A stretch of 52,500 nucleotides of DNA. Source: Prorocentrum cordatum (lineage: Eukaryota; Sar; Dinophyceae; Prorocentrales; Prorocentraceae). Shown one piece after another: positions 44,241 to 52,500 of the stretch (position 1 is the first letter of the stretch; every line of letters begins with the position of its first letter). Made by a program: the position numbers and the translations under genes. The notes beneath the pieces were generated by a model, which was given only the letters and a program-made list of their open reading frames with translations, was not told where the DNA came from and did not search any database. The DNA is taken from contig CAUYUJ010020605.1 in the NCBI GenBank assembly GCA_963575745.1, forward strand, positions 78,332-130,831, written 5' to 3'.

Positions 44241-44640
44241 GTAAACCGTCAAATCAGTCGCGTCCGTCTGTCGCATTCAGAGCCCTGAACTCGGCCTGCT
44301 GCGCTAGGTCCGCGAAAATATTCGTATTGTTCGAGTCATCTTCAGAGATGCTGACGATTTTCTGCACTTAGCTCGGGCTATAAGGAGGCTGGAGGGCTGG
44401 TATCACAGGAATCCATGTGGAGACATCAGACGCGTCCGCCTGTCGCATCCAGAGGTCTGAACCAGACTAGCTTCTTCGAGTCATCTTGAGGGGTGCTGTC
44501 GATTTTCGCGTAACTCGGGCTGTAGGAGAGCTACGAAGCTTGCGCGCACAGAAAATAATCAAGAAGCATGAGGACCGTTTTGCTGTTGCATCGAGAGGTC
44601 TGAAATCGTTTAGGCTGAAGAACTATTCGTTCCCTGCAAT
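44241..44640 (-). repeat. Inverted fragment of ~170-bp units
   Basis: Minus-orientation units (cgtattgttcgagtcatctt near 44320; cttcttcgagtcatcttgag near 44470) placed between plus-oriented blocks. It starts immediately after a hairpin left arm (ccggcggtaaaccgtcaa). Confidence 0.75.
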
Positions 44641-44662
44641 TTTTTTGATATTATACTGGGCG

Positions 44663-46000
44663 CCGGCGGTAAACCGTCAACCTTTCTTACCGCCGGGAGA
44701 CTCGTAGAGCTTCCTGAAAATATATAGTGTGGGAAAAAACTCCAAAGAACGACTAGTTTTTCAGCCCAAGCGATTTCAGACCTCTCAAGATAACGCTCAC
44801 AAAAAAACGAACAGTTTCGCAACCCAGTTCGAGTATCAAACCGAGTTCAGACCTCTGAATGCGACAGGCGGGCGCGTCTGATGTCTGCGAATCCACTCAT
44901 GTGATTCCCAGCCCTGCAGCCCCCCTACCGCCCGAGTTGAGTATCGACTCGAATATTAGAATAGTTTTGCGGACCTAGTTCGAGCAGCAGACCGAGTTCC
45001 GAGCTCTGGAATCGACCGACAAACGCGCCTGGTGTGTGCAAATCGATGTCTGTGAACCGCAGCACTCTAGCCCTCCCCAAACACGAGTTAAGTGCAGAAG
45101 ACAGAGAGCACTTCTCAAGATCATTCGGACAATACGAATAGTTTCGCGAACCTAGCTCGGGCAGCAGCCCGCGTTCAGAGCTCTCGGTTCAATAGACGAA
45201 CGCGACTGATAATTTCCCATCGATGTATGTGACCATGAGCCCTCTAGCTGCCCTACAGCCGAGTTAAGTACAGAAAACCGAGAGCGTCTGTTAACATAAC
45301 TCGAATAATACGAATAAGTTTACGGACCTGGCTCGGCTAGCAGACCGAGTTCAGACCTCTGGATTCAACAGGCGAACGCGCGTGATGGTTCTGAGTGCGA
45401 TAGATGTGCTTACCAGCACTGTAGCTGCCCTACAGCTAGAGTTGTAGAGAATACCGACAACGCGTATCGAGTTGACTCGAATAATACGAATAGCTTTACG
45501 GACCTAGCTCAGCTAGCAGACCGAGTTCAGACTTATGGATTCAACAGGCGAACGCGCCTGATGATTCTGAGTGCGGTAGGTCTGCTTACCAGCACTGTAG
45601 CTGCCCTACAGCTCGAGTTTAGTAGAGAATACCGACAACGCGTATCGAGTTGACTCGAATAATACGAATAGCTTTACGGACCTAGCTCAGCTAGCAGACC
45701 GAGTTCAGACCTATGGATTCAACAGGCGAACGCGCCTCATAATTCTGAGTGCGATAGGCGTGCTTACCAGCACTCTAGCTGCTCTACAGCTCAGGTAGTA
45801 GAAAATACCGACAACGCGTATCAAGATGACTCGAAACGGCCGTTCCCGCCTGCCTGCGTTTTGGCCTTCAAAGTTACCCGATCGAGCTGAGATCAAGATG
45901 GCGAGCGGGAATAAGATCGAATATCATGGGAAAAAATACTAGAGCCCCAACGAATGGTCAAATTTCGAGAACAAAATTTTGAACCGACCAAAAGTCACCA
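44663..46000 (+). repeat. Class 2 array
   Basis: AA hairpin, agactcgtagagcttcctg, then ~170-bp units marked by aataatacgaatag or gatgactcg near 44950, 45130, 45300, 45478, 45655 and 45830, and the common end module (45865-45990). Two neighbouring units (45440-45600 and 45610-45780) are nearly identical, suggesting recent unequal exchange. Confidence 0.85.
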
Positions 46001-46275
46001 GGCCGGCTTCTTCTCTCACAACCCATACGTAATCCAGGAGACTATCCGGGAATCCCGAAGAACTCTACGAGATATGACGAAGAGCTCTATTCCTCTAACT
46101 CATCGATACCGAAGAACTCTACGAGGTATAGTGGAGCGGCAGAGATGGGCTGCTCGCGGCACAACCACCGTCGAACTTCTAATCTAAAACGCTCTAGCTC
46201 TCAGAGAGCTCTCCGGGAATCTTTGTTTCTCGCCGGGTCGACAAACTAGTTCCACCCCACGCCGGAACTGGGCGC

Positions 46276-47691
46276 CGGCGGTAAACCGTCAACCTTGGTT
46301 ACCGCCGGGGAACTCGTAGAGCTTCCAACGACTTAAGTTGAGAAAACCGAGAGCACCTACCAACGTTCTGACTCATAGTGAATATTTTTTGACCTCTGAA
46401 TGCGACAAGCGAACGCGTCTGATCAGACCGAGTTCAGACCTCTCAATGCGACAGGCGAACGCGTCTGATGTCTGCGAATCGACTCATATGATTACCAGCC
46501 CCGCAGCCCCTCTAGAGCCCGAGTTAAGTGCAGAAAACCGACAGCATCTCTCAGGATGACTCGAATAATATAAGTTTCGCAGACCTGTTTCGAGCAGCAG
46601 ACCAAGTCCTGAGCTCTCGAATCGACCAACGAACGCGCCTGATGTGCACAAATCGTGTTTTATGACCCGCAGCACTGTAGCCTTCCCCCAGCACGAGTTG
46701 AGTGCAGGAAATTGAGAGCACTTTTCACGATAATTCGGACAATACGAATAGTTTCGCGGACCTAGCTCGGGCAACAGGCCGAGTTCAGAGCTCTCGATAC
46801 AACAGACACATGCGCCCGATAATTCTCAATCGATTTCTGAGACTGTAGGCTCTGTAGCTGCCTACAGCTCGAGTTAAATACAGAAAATACCGAGAGTGGT
46901 TGTCAAGATGACTCTAAAAATACGAATAGGTTTGCGGGCCCAGCTCGACTAGCAGACCGAGTTCAGACCTATGGATTTGACAGACGATCGCGCCTAATGA
47001 TTCTTAGTGCGATAGGTGTGCTTATCAGCTCTATAGCTGCCCTGCAACACGAATTAAGTACAAAATGCCTACAACGCGTATCAAGATGACTCGAATAATA
47101 CGAATAGGTTTGCGCACCTAGCTCGGCTAGCAGACCGAGTCCAGACCTATGGATTCAACAGGCGAACACGCATGACTTACCAGCACTATAGCTTCCCTAC
47201 AGCTCGATTTAAAGAGAAAATACCGACAACGCGTATCAAGTTGACTCGAATAATACGAATAGGTTTCCAGACCTAGCTCGGCTAGCAGACCGAGTTCAGA
47301 CCTCTGGATTCAACAGGCGAACGCGCCTGATCATTCTGAATGCGATAGGTGTGCTTGCCAGCTCTGTAGCTGCCCTGAAGCCCGAGTTAAGTACAAAATA
47401 CCGACAGCGCGTATCAAGATGACTCGAAACGGTCGTTCCCGCCAGTGTGCTTGTTCGCCTTCAAAGTTACCCGATCGAGCTGAGATCAAGATGGCGAGCG
47501 GGAATAAGATCGAATATCACGGGAAAAAATACTAGAGCTCTAACGAATGGTCAAATTTCGAGAACGAAATTTTCAACCGACCAAAAGTTGTGAAAACTTC
47601 AGTTCTTTTTTTTCGAGCCAACTAGCTCTCCGGCGCGCCGGAATTACTCTTAGCTTCCAGCTATAACTAGCTAAGGGAAGCTCTACGAGTT
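46276..47691 (+). mobile_element. Class 2 element, complete, with 16-bp terminal repeats
   Basis: AA hairpin (46276-46309) then AACTCGTAGAGCTTCC (46311-46326), matched by its exact reverse complement GGAAGCTCTACGAGTT at 47676-47691. The interior holds seven or so ~170-bp units and the common end module (47450-47590). Length between outer TIR edges is 1,381 bp, against 1,374 bp for the copy at 36933-38306. The first TIR base differs between the two copies (A here, G there) and the partner base differs correspondingly (T, C). Confidence 0.7.
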
Positions 47692-47715
47692 ATTTCTAGC
47701 TCATCGATAACAAAT

Positions 47716-47783
47716 AGCTCTACGAGGTACTGGCGCCGGCGGTGAACCGTCAACCTGGTCACCGCCGGGAACCTCGTAGAGCT
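47716..47783 (+). repeat. Double-stem inverted repeat at class 1 junction
   Basis: AGCTCTACGAGGT (47716-47728) pairs with ACCTCGTAGAGCT (47771-47783), and inside it CCGGCGGTGA (47736-47745) pairs with TCACCGCCGG (47759-47768). The outer stem is formed by the 3' end of one unit and the start of the next; the inner stem is the hairpin. Confidence 0.9.
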
Positions 47784-48145
47784 CCTCTCACTAGTTAGAG
47801 CGCAAAGAATCGAAACAGAATCAAAAAAAGTAGATTTTTCGAAAATCTTGAAATTCGTTTTTTTTCGATGTTCATATTCGCTCAGTTCCCGGAAGTCAAC
47901 TTATGCAAAAATGCGTCGGAAGAGCTAAGCTGCTCTCAGAGAGGAGTTCATATGCCAATGCTCGGCGTAAAAATCTGCTTTTTCAAAATAAATGGTCAAA
48001 TATCTTTCAAATTTTCGCAAAACCACCCCAAAGTTGCCACATTGTCCTTTCTCGCCGGCTGGGCCAACTAGCTCCACCCCGCACCGGAATTCCTCCAGCT
48101 CATCGATGCCGAAGAGCTCTACGAGGTATTTTGAACCGACCACTT
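47784..48145 (+). repeat. Class 1 unit with full 3' end
   Basis: Body with cgaagtcaactt and ggaagagctaagctgctctcagag, tail ggtcaaatatctttcaaatttt...ccacattgtcc, then ctagctccaccccgcaccgg and the terminus gaagagctctacgaggta (to about 48128). Confidence 0.75.
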
Positions 48146-48430
48146 GTAAGCGTCCAAAACCCGGATAGCGAAGTCAAGCGCGGAACGCCGCACGGGGACC
48201 TCCGCCAGGCAGCCTGAAACGATGCGCGGGACGCTGGAAACCTCGCTCAGGAGACGCTTGCCGGGGCGCCGTTTACGATGCGTGGGGCCCTGCAAAGCGC
48301 GCAAGGAAGATCTGCCTAGGAGCCTGGAAGAACTGCCGAAGCTCTTCCGAAGCTCTGCCGGAGCCACGCGTATTGGGACACGCTAGGAAGCCACGCTCCC
48401 GGACACGCTGCGAACTCCGGCAACCTGCTG
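48146..48430 (+). repeat. GC-rich 'gcgtccaaaacccgga' module, copy 3
   Basis: Starts gcgtccaaaacccggatagcgaa after ttttgaaccgaccactt and runs through GC-rich, dyad-bearing DNA to about 48430. Confidence 0.65.
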
Positions 48431-48529
48431 CGGGGATCGTGGACCGGCGGAGGTGGGCGTGTGCTCCTCACCACCCACCGCCGGCTTCTTATCTGAAACC
48501 CTCAGCTCGCCAAGGAGCTATCCGGGAAA

Positions 48530-49560
48530 AACTCACCAAAAGGGTGACTCGTAGAGCTTTCCTAGCTAGTTGCTGGAAGCTTAAGAGTAATTCCGGCGCG
48601 CTGGAGAGCTAGTTGGCAAGAAAAATCTCGACGGAAATTTTGATGACTTTTGGTCGGTTGAAAATTTTGTTCTCGAAATTTGACCATTCGTTAGAGCTCT
48701 AGTATTTTTTCCCGTGATATTCGATCTTATTCCCGCTCGCCATCTTGATCTCAGCTCGATCGGGTAACTTTGAAAGCCAAAAAGCACTGTGGCGAGATCG
48801 GCCGTTTCGAGTCATCTTCATACGCGTTGTTTTTGTACTTAACTCGAGCTCTAGGGCAGCTACAGAGCTGGTAAGCACACCTATCACATTCAGAATGAAT
48901 AGACGCGTTCACCTGTTGACTCCAGAGGTCTGAACTCGGTCTGTGAGCCGAGCTAGGTCCGCAAACCTATTCGTATTATTCGAGTCATCTAGACAGAAAC
49001 TGTCGGTATGTTGTACTTAACTCGAGCTGTAGGACAGATACAGTGCTGGTAAGCACACCTATCGTATTCAGTATGATTAGGCGCGTTCGCCTGTTGAATC
49101 CAGAGGTCTGAACTCGGTCTGTGAGCCGCTAGGTGCGGAAACCTATTCGTATTATTCGAGCCATCTTGACAGAAACTCTCGGTTCTCTGTACTCAACTCG
49201 AGCTGTAAGACATCTACAGAGCTGATATTTACAGAAACTGATTCATAATCGTCAGTTGCGTTTGTCTGTCGACTCCAGAGCTCCGCACTCGGTCGTCTGC
49301 CCGATCTAGAATCGCGAAATTATTCGTATTGGTCGAGTCATCTTGAGAAGTGCTCTCGGTTTTCTTCACTTAACTTGCGTTGAGAGGGGGCTACAGTGCT
49401 GATTGTCATATGAATCGATATAATGAGATCATGCGCGTCCGCCTGTCGAATGCAGAGCTCGGAACTCGGCGTGCTGCCCGAACTAGGTTCGCGAAACTAT
49501 ACCTCGTAGAGCTCTTCGACGAGATGAGCTAAGAGGAATTCGGGCGCAGGGTGGAGCTAG
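48530..49560 (-). repeat. Class 2 array in inverted orientation
   Basis: Read on the minus strand it carries the same order as the plus copies: ~170-bp units (cgtattattcgagtcatct on the plus strand near 48970 and 49145; cgtattggtcgagtcatctt near 49325) and then the common end module (48815-48620), with gactcgtagagctttcc at 48544-48562 as its 3' end. At 49500-49580 it joins an inverted class 1 tail. Confidence 0.8.
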
Positions 49561-50440
49561 TTGGCCGACCCGACCAAAAGAGACAATGTGTTAACCTGGG
49601 GTCGGTTTTTGAAACTTTGTGCAAGATTTGACAATTCGTTTTCAGAAAACGGATTTTTCTCACATACAGTAAGCTATGGCGCACCTGCTGGTAAAATTTT
49701 CAGGGCTCTAGGGGCAATATTACTGTCAAAAGACTTGCAGGAACCGACTTTGCCTGCAGTGCAGTTTGGCAGGTGACGGTGGTTGGCTTTACTTAACTCG
49801 AGCTGTCAGCAATCTACAGACCTCTCACGCACACCAGTCGATGCAGAATGATCTGACGCGTCACACTGGAAGCTCGAGAGTTCCTCGAAATGGCTGAGTC
49901 AGGAGTTATGATCGAAATACCGTCTCTATGTATGCGTGTTGCGAACGGTGTTTCGATGATAATTCGAGCTGAGTGCATGCTATGCATGCCAGGTGCATTC
50001 CAATCGAAGCAGCGACATGCGAGACATCGAATGAGCCTCGAGAGTGCCCAAATTGATTAGAATTTCCAAAATTAATGAAAAATATCGATTTGTACAATTT
50101 TATATTTTTTTGTGTCGGATGATTTTTTTCTAATTTATATCGATCTATGGGTGACCTAGAGAGTTCTGGTGCATTTTTGTCGACGCAGAATGGTCTCGCG
50201 CTCTCACTGAGAGCGCGAGACTTCATATGAATAGCTTCGCTGGGAGTGAGAACTTTGGTCCAGCCGGCCGAGGCGGACAATGTGACAACTTTTGGGTGGT
50301 TTTGCAATTTTTTGAAAGATATTTGACAATTCATTTTGAAAAAGCAGATTTTTACTCCGAGCATTGAGATATAAACTTCGTTCCCTGATCAGCTCGGCCA
50401 TCTAGAGTCATTTTCAGTACCAGTTCACTTGAAGGAACCG
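49561..50440 (-). repeat. Diverged inverted repeat remnants
   Basis: Inverted class 1 tail pieces (aaatttgacaattcgtttt near 49625; caatgtgacaacttttgggtggttttgc near 50275) surround a decayed ~170-bp unit (49790-49900) and about 250 bp of AT-rich DNA (50030-50150) in which I see nothing. Confidence 0.6.
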
Positions 50441-50830
50441 ACTTCATGTTGACTCCGAAAAAATCTCAACTTGAAGTTTTTGTAGAAAAGCTCCCAGAAG
50501 CTCCCGCTTTCATGCTGAGCTTTCTCACGGATTCAAGGAGCTCTACGAGGTTCCCGGCGGTGACCAGGTTGACGGTTCACCGCCGGCGCCAGTTGTGTTG
50601 TTCGAGTCATCCTGAGAGATGCTGTCGATTTTCTGCACTGGGCTGTAGGGGAGCTGCGGGGCTGGTAATGACAGGCGTCGATTCGCAGACATCAGACGCG
50701 CCCGCTGGTCGCATGCAGAGTCAGAATGTTGGTAGGTGCTGTCGGTTTTCGCAACTTAAGAAGTCGAGCTTGGAAGCTCTACGAGTTCCCCGGCGGTAAC
50801 CAAGGTTGACGGTTTACCGCCGGCGCCCAG
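50441..50830 (-). repeat. Inverted hairpins and unit fragment
   Basis: Minus-strand class GA hairpin at 50554-50586, then part of an inverted ~170-bp unit (50595-50750), then a minus-strand class AA hairpin at 50790-50823 with its ggaagctctacgagtt flank (50772-50787). Confidence 0.8.
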
Positions 50831-50896
50831 TCTGTCGAGACTGGCGCCGGCGGTGAACCGTCAACCTGGTCACCGCCGGGAACCTCGTAGAGCTCC
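50772..50896. repeat. ~125-bp head-to-head hairpin palindrome
   Basis: A minus class AA hairpin and a plus class GA hairpin meet head to head: ggcgcccagtct-gtcg-agactggcgcc at 50822-50848 forms the centre. The flanking arms continue outward to ggaagctctacgagtt (left) and acctcgtagagctcc (right). It marks the switch from minus-oriented to plus-oriented repeats. Confidence 0.85.
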
Positions 50897-51600
50897 TTTC
50901 CCTTGAGAGCGCCCATAATCGAAGCAGAGAACTTCGAAGTAGATATGCTTGAATCTTTAATTTTTCAATTTTTTTATGGCAATCTGAAGTCTGGTTTCTG
51001 GCTTTGCTGAGAAGAATTTGTCGACGGAATGAGCTGAGAATTTCAGAGGCAACTTCTGTGGTGCAAAGCTTCGTTCTGCGCAATTATCAGCCCAAACGAA
51101 TGGTTAGAGCTTGAAAATCGGCTGAGCCAGGCCGCGGATGGTATAATTGTGTCTCTTGTCGAAATTTCGTCAACTAGCTCCACCCTGTCGCCAAATTCCT
51201 CTATCTCTCACTGGCGCCGGCGGTGAACCGTCAACCTGGTCAACGCCGGAGACCTCGTAGAGCTCCTTTCACGCATAAGAGTGCTCAGAGTCGGAAGAGA
51301 AAGCTTCTGGAAGCATTTCTTGGAAAAGCAAAAAATTGCTGTTTTTTTTGTGTCGACATCGAGATGGTTCCTCCAAGTGTTTTGATAGTAAAACTGTACC
51401 CAGAGAGCTCATATTGAGACAGAAAGGCCCTCATAGTCGTTTACAAGTGCGAAAAATCTGCTTTCTCAAAATGAATTGTCAAATATCTTTCAAATATTCG
51501 CAAAACCACCCAAAAGTTGTCACATTGTCCGCCTCGGCCGGGTAAGCCAACTGGCGCCGGCGGTGAACCGTCAACCTGGTTTTTTGGGTTTTCGGACCGA
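50847..51600 (+). repeat. Class 1 units
   Basis: Hairpins at 50847 and 51217 (370 bp apart) and a left arm only at 51557. The first unit is the subfamily also seen at 37832-38191 (tgagctgagaatttcagaggcaacttctg). The last left arm ends CAACCTGGT and runs into tttttgggttttcggaccg, the end of the RNase H fragment. Confidence 0.85.
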
Positions 51601-52500
51601 TGTTCCAGCTGGGTCAACTGGCGGCCAGAATCTGCTGCGCCAAATGCACAACAGCGCTAGTAAGCGCCTCAGCAGCACTAAGTTCGGCGTCGGTTATCGT
51701 AGCACCTTCCAGGCACCACGCGGCTTCGCACACATCCCTCCAAACGAGAGGCATATTAGAGGACACGGTGTAGGGGGAGGAGGAGGGGAGAGGAGAACAC
51801 GAGACACTCTTATTACAATCATATCTATGATTGATGAAACCCACTTGAAGCCAAAAGCCGCACCCCGTCCCTTTGCTGCAAACTCCCCCATCGTATCCAC
51901 CACGACAGGCGATAGGTTGTAGAAAGTCCTCAAAGCTAAACATGTACTCATACTGGTTGTAGAAGCAGTGGCCATCGCGGGCCAAATGTGTAAGTTCATC
52001 AGCCCGTGTGTTGTCTTCCCTGAATTCATGCCTATATAAATCTTTCCCCAATCCAGAACTTCGAATACCCAGATCCCCCGCAGCACGATCTAGAACGTTA
52101 ATGCATCGGTCCACACGTCTCTGGTATTGTATATTGTCGCATCGCCATCGTCCCGTCAGCCAGTTATTCACAAGTAAACTATCCCCTTTGATTTCTACCC
52201 CGAATCCTGGACTTACAATGTCCCACACCGTCTGCCTCTCGTAGATAATCGCCAACCTATTAGCAAGTTTTTGTGTATCTTTCTCACTCGGTATACGCTC
52301 AGTATCCCCCACCATCTCGGGAGGTGTATAGTACGCCGCTGTGCCCTTCCAGTTCTGAACAACATACAGGAATACCTTTGGTTTATCGTACATGCACAAA
52401 AGATTCTGCCACATCTCCAGGAAAGAACGATAGATCGTCTCGACACTCGACCACCAGGAGCTGCCATATGTAAGAATGTATGGATACTGCCAGCTACGCT
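51585..52500 (-). CDS. RNase H-like retroelement protein fragment, partial at window edge
   Basis: Open frame from 52500 (no start seen; it continues past the edge) to a stop at 51614. It encodes an RNase H-like domain with G-V-E-I-K-G-D-S-L-L-V-N-N-W-L and F-R-E-D-N-T-R-A-D-E-L-T-H-L-A-R, the latter being the usual final catalytic Asp/helix of RNase H. A second domain start follows: R-G-G-Y-D-G-G-V-C-S-K-G-T-G-C-G-F-W-L and I-T-D-A-E-L-S-A-A-E-A-L. The two-domain order matches the broken copy at 34.1-35.6 kb. It likely degrades the RNA strand during retrotransposition. Sequence after the stop is short and A-rich on the minus strand (ccgaaaacccaaaaaacc) and abuts a hairpin arm, consistent with the 3' end of a non-LTR element. 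Confidence 0.65.

Larger units (their letters stand above)
3881..51590. repeat. Hairpin family, window-wide list of copies
   Basis: Stem CCGGCGGT(G/A)A with partner T(C/T)ACCGCCGG around a loop of accgtcaacctgg type, normally preceded by (act)ggcg and followed by gag or cctcgtagagct. Approximate stem starts, plus strand: 5119, 6690, 15731, 16065, 16400, 33699, 34407, 35599, 36897, 37836, 38683, 38982, 39583, 40709, 41021, 42464, 43011, 43360, 43738, 44663, 46276, 47736, 50847, 51217. Minus strand: 3881, 50554, 50790. Split or partial: 11694/12983, 13161/14766, 15206/15373, 32796/33321, 34072, 38350, 39320, 44234, 51557. Confidence 0.9.

Noticed and set aside
1-52500. Dinoflagellate spliced-leader relic, tRNA, rRNA or snRNA genes
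   Set aside because: I looked for the spliced-leader core (ccatttggctcaag type), cloverleaf-like B boxes and rRNA phrases while reading and found none I could support; a covariance-model scan would be decisive.

Overview
The window looks like a nuclear segment of a eukaryotic alga or protist, most probably a dinoflagellate. It is almost entirely transposable elements, their relics and satellite DNA. No rRNA, tRNA, prokaryotic operon or recognisable housekeeping gene was found. The dinoflagellate assignment rests on the style of the non-LTR retrotransposon (EN-linker-RT-thumb with an RRDIA.LG motif; a separate element type with RNase H-like domains) and on the very large Helitron-type Rep-helicase protein. 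This is recognition from memory, not a database result.

Layout. 0-3.6 kb: trinucleotide and purine-rich low-complexity DNA plus a GC-rich, degenerate possible retroelement fragment. 3.6-7.8 kb: old, diverged arrays of ~165-175 bp repeats. 8.4-10.8 kb: a 5'-truncated, frameshifted LINE on the minus strand. 11.3-16.7 kb: microsatellites, short retroelement-like insertions ('D' copies) and a 332-bp satellite. 16.8-29.0 kb: a coding island, all minus strand. It carries an RPA-like OB-fold gene (28.9-27.0 kb) followed by a giant Helitron Rep/helicase gene (26.6-17.0 kb), whose reading frame is continuous only if a 517-bp GT-AG intron filled with a 33-bp minisatellite is removed. The island is sprinkled with a 17-nt sense-strand motif, GGTGCTTCTCAGCCTGC, about 25 times. 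29.6-32.6 kb: a ~2 kb (CCT)n tract and a 73-bp tandem repeat. 32.7-52.5 kb: nested modular repeats plus two pieces of an RNase H-bearing retroelement, one of them running off the right edge.

The most unusual structure is a repeat system built around a short hairpin (arms CCGGCGGTGA/TCACCGCCGG or CCGGCGGTAA/TTACCGCCGG) present about 35 times. Two hairpin classes head two kinds of element. Class 1 is a ~330-400 bp unit with ends ACCTCGTAGAGCTCC/GGAGCTCTACGAGGT. Class 2 is a ~1.4 kb element carrying several ~170-bp repeats, with ends (A/G)ACTCGTAGAGCTTCC/GGAAGCTCTACGAGT(T/C). Both stem and terminal repeats show compensatory changes between copies. At least six loci have another sequence inserted at the same point beside the hairpin loop. 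Two of these are RNase H retroelement fragments and four are short D copies with similar T-rich (antisense A-rich) ends, as expected for a LINE and dependent SINE-like elements using the hairpin as a landing site.

Working model (inference): a non-coding hairpin/TIR element family spread by nesting into itself, retroelements repeatedly landed in its loop, and a large Helitron with its own RPA-like protein sits in the middle as the only substantial coding capacity.
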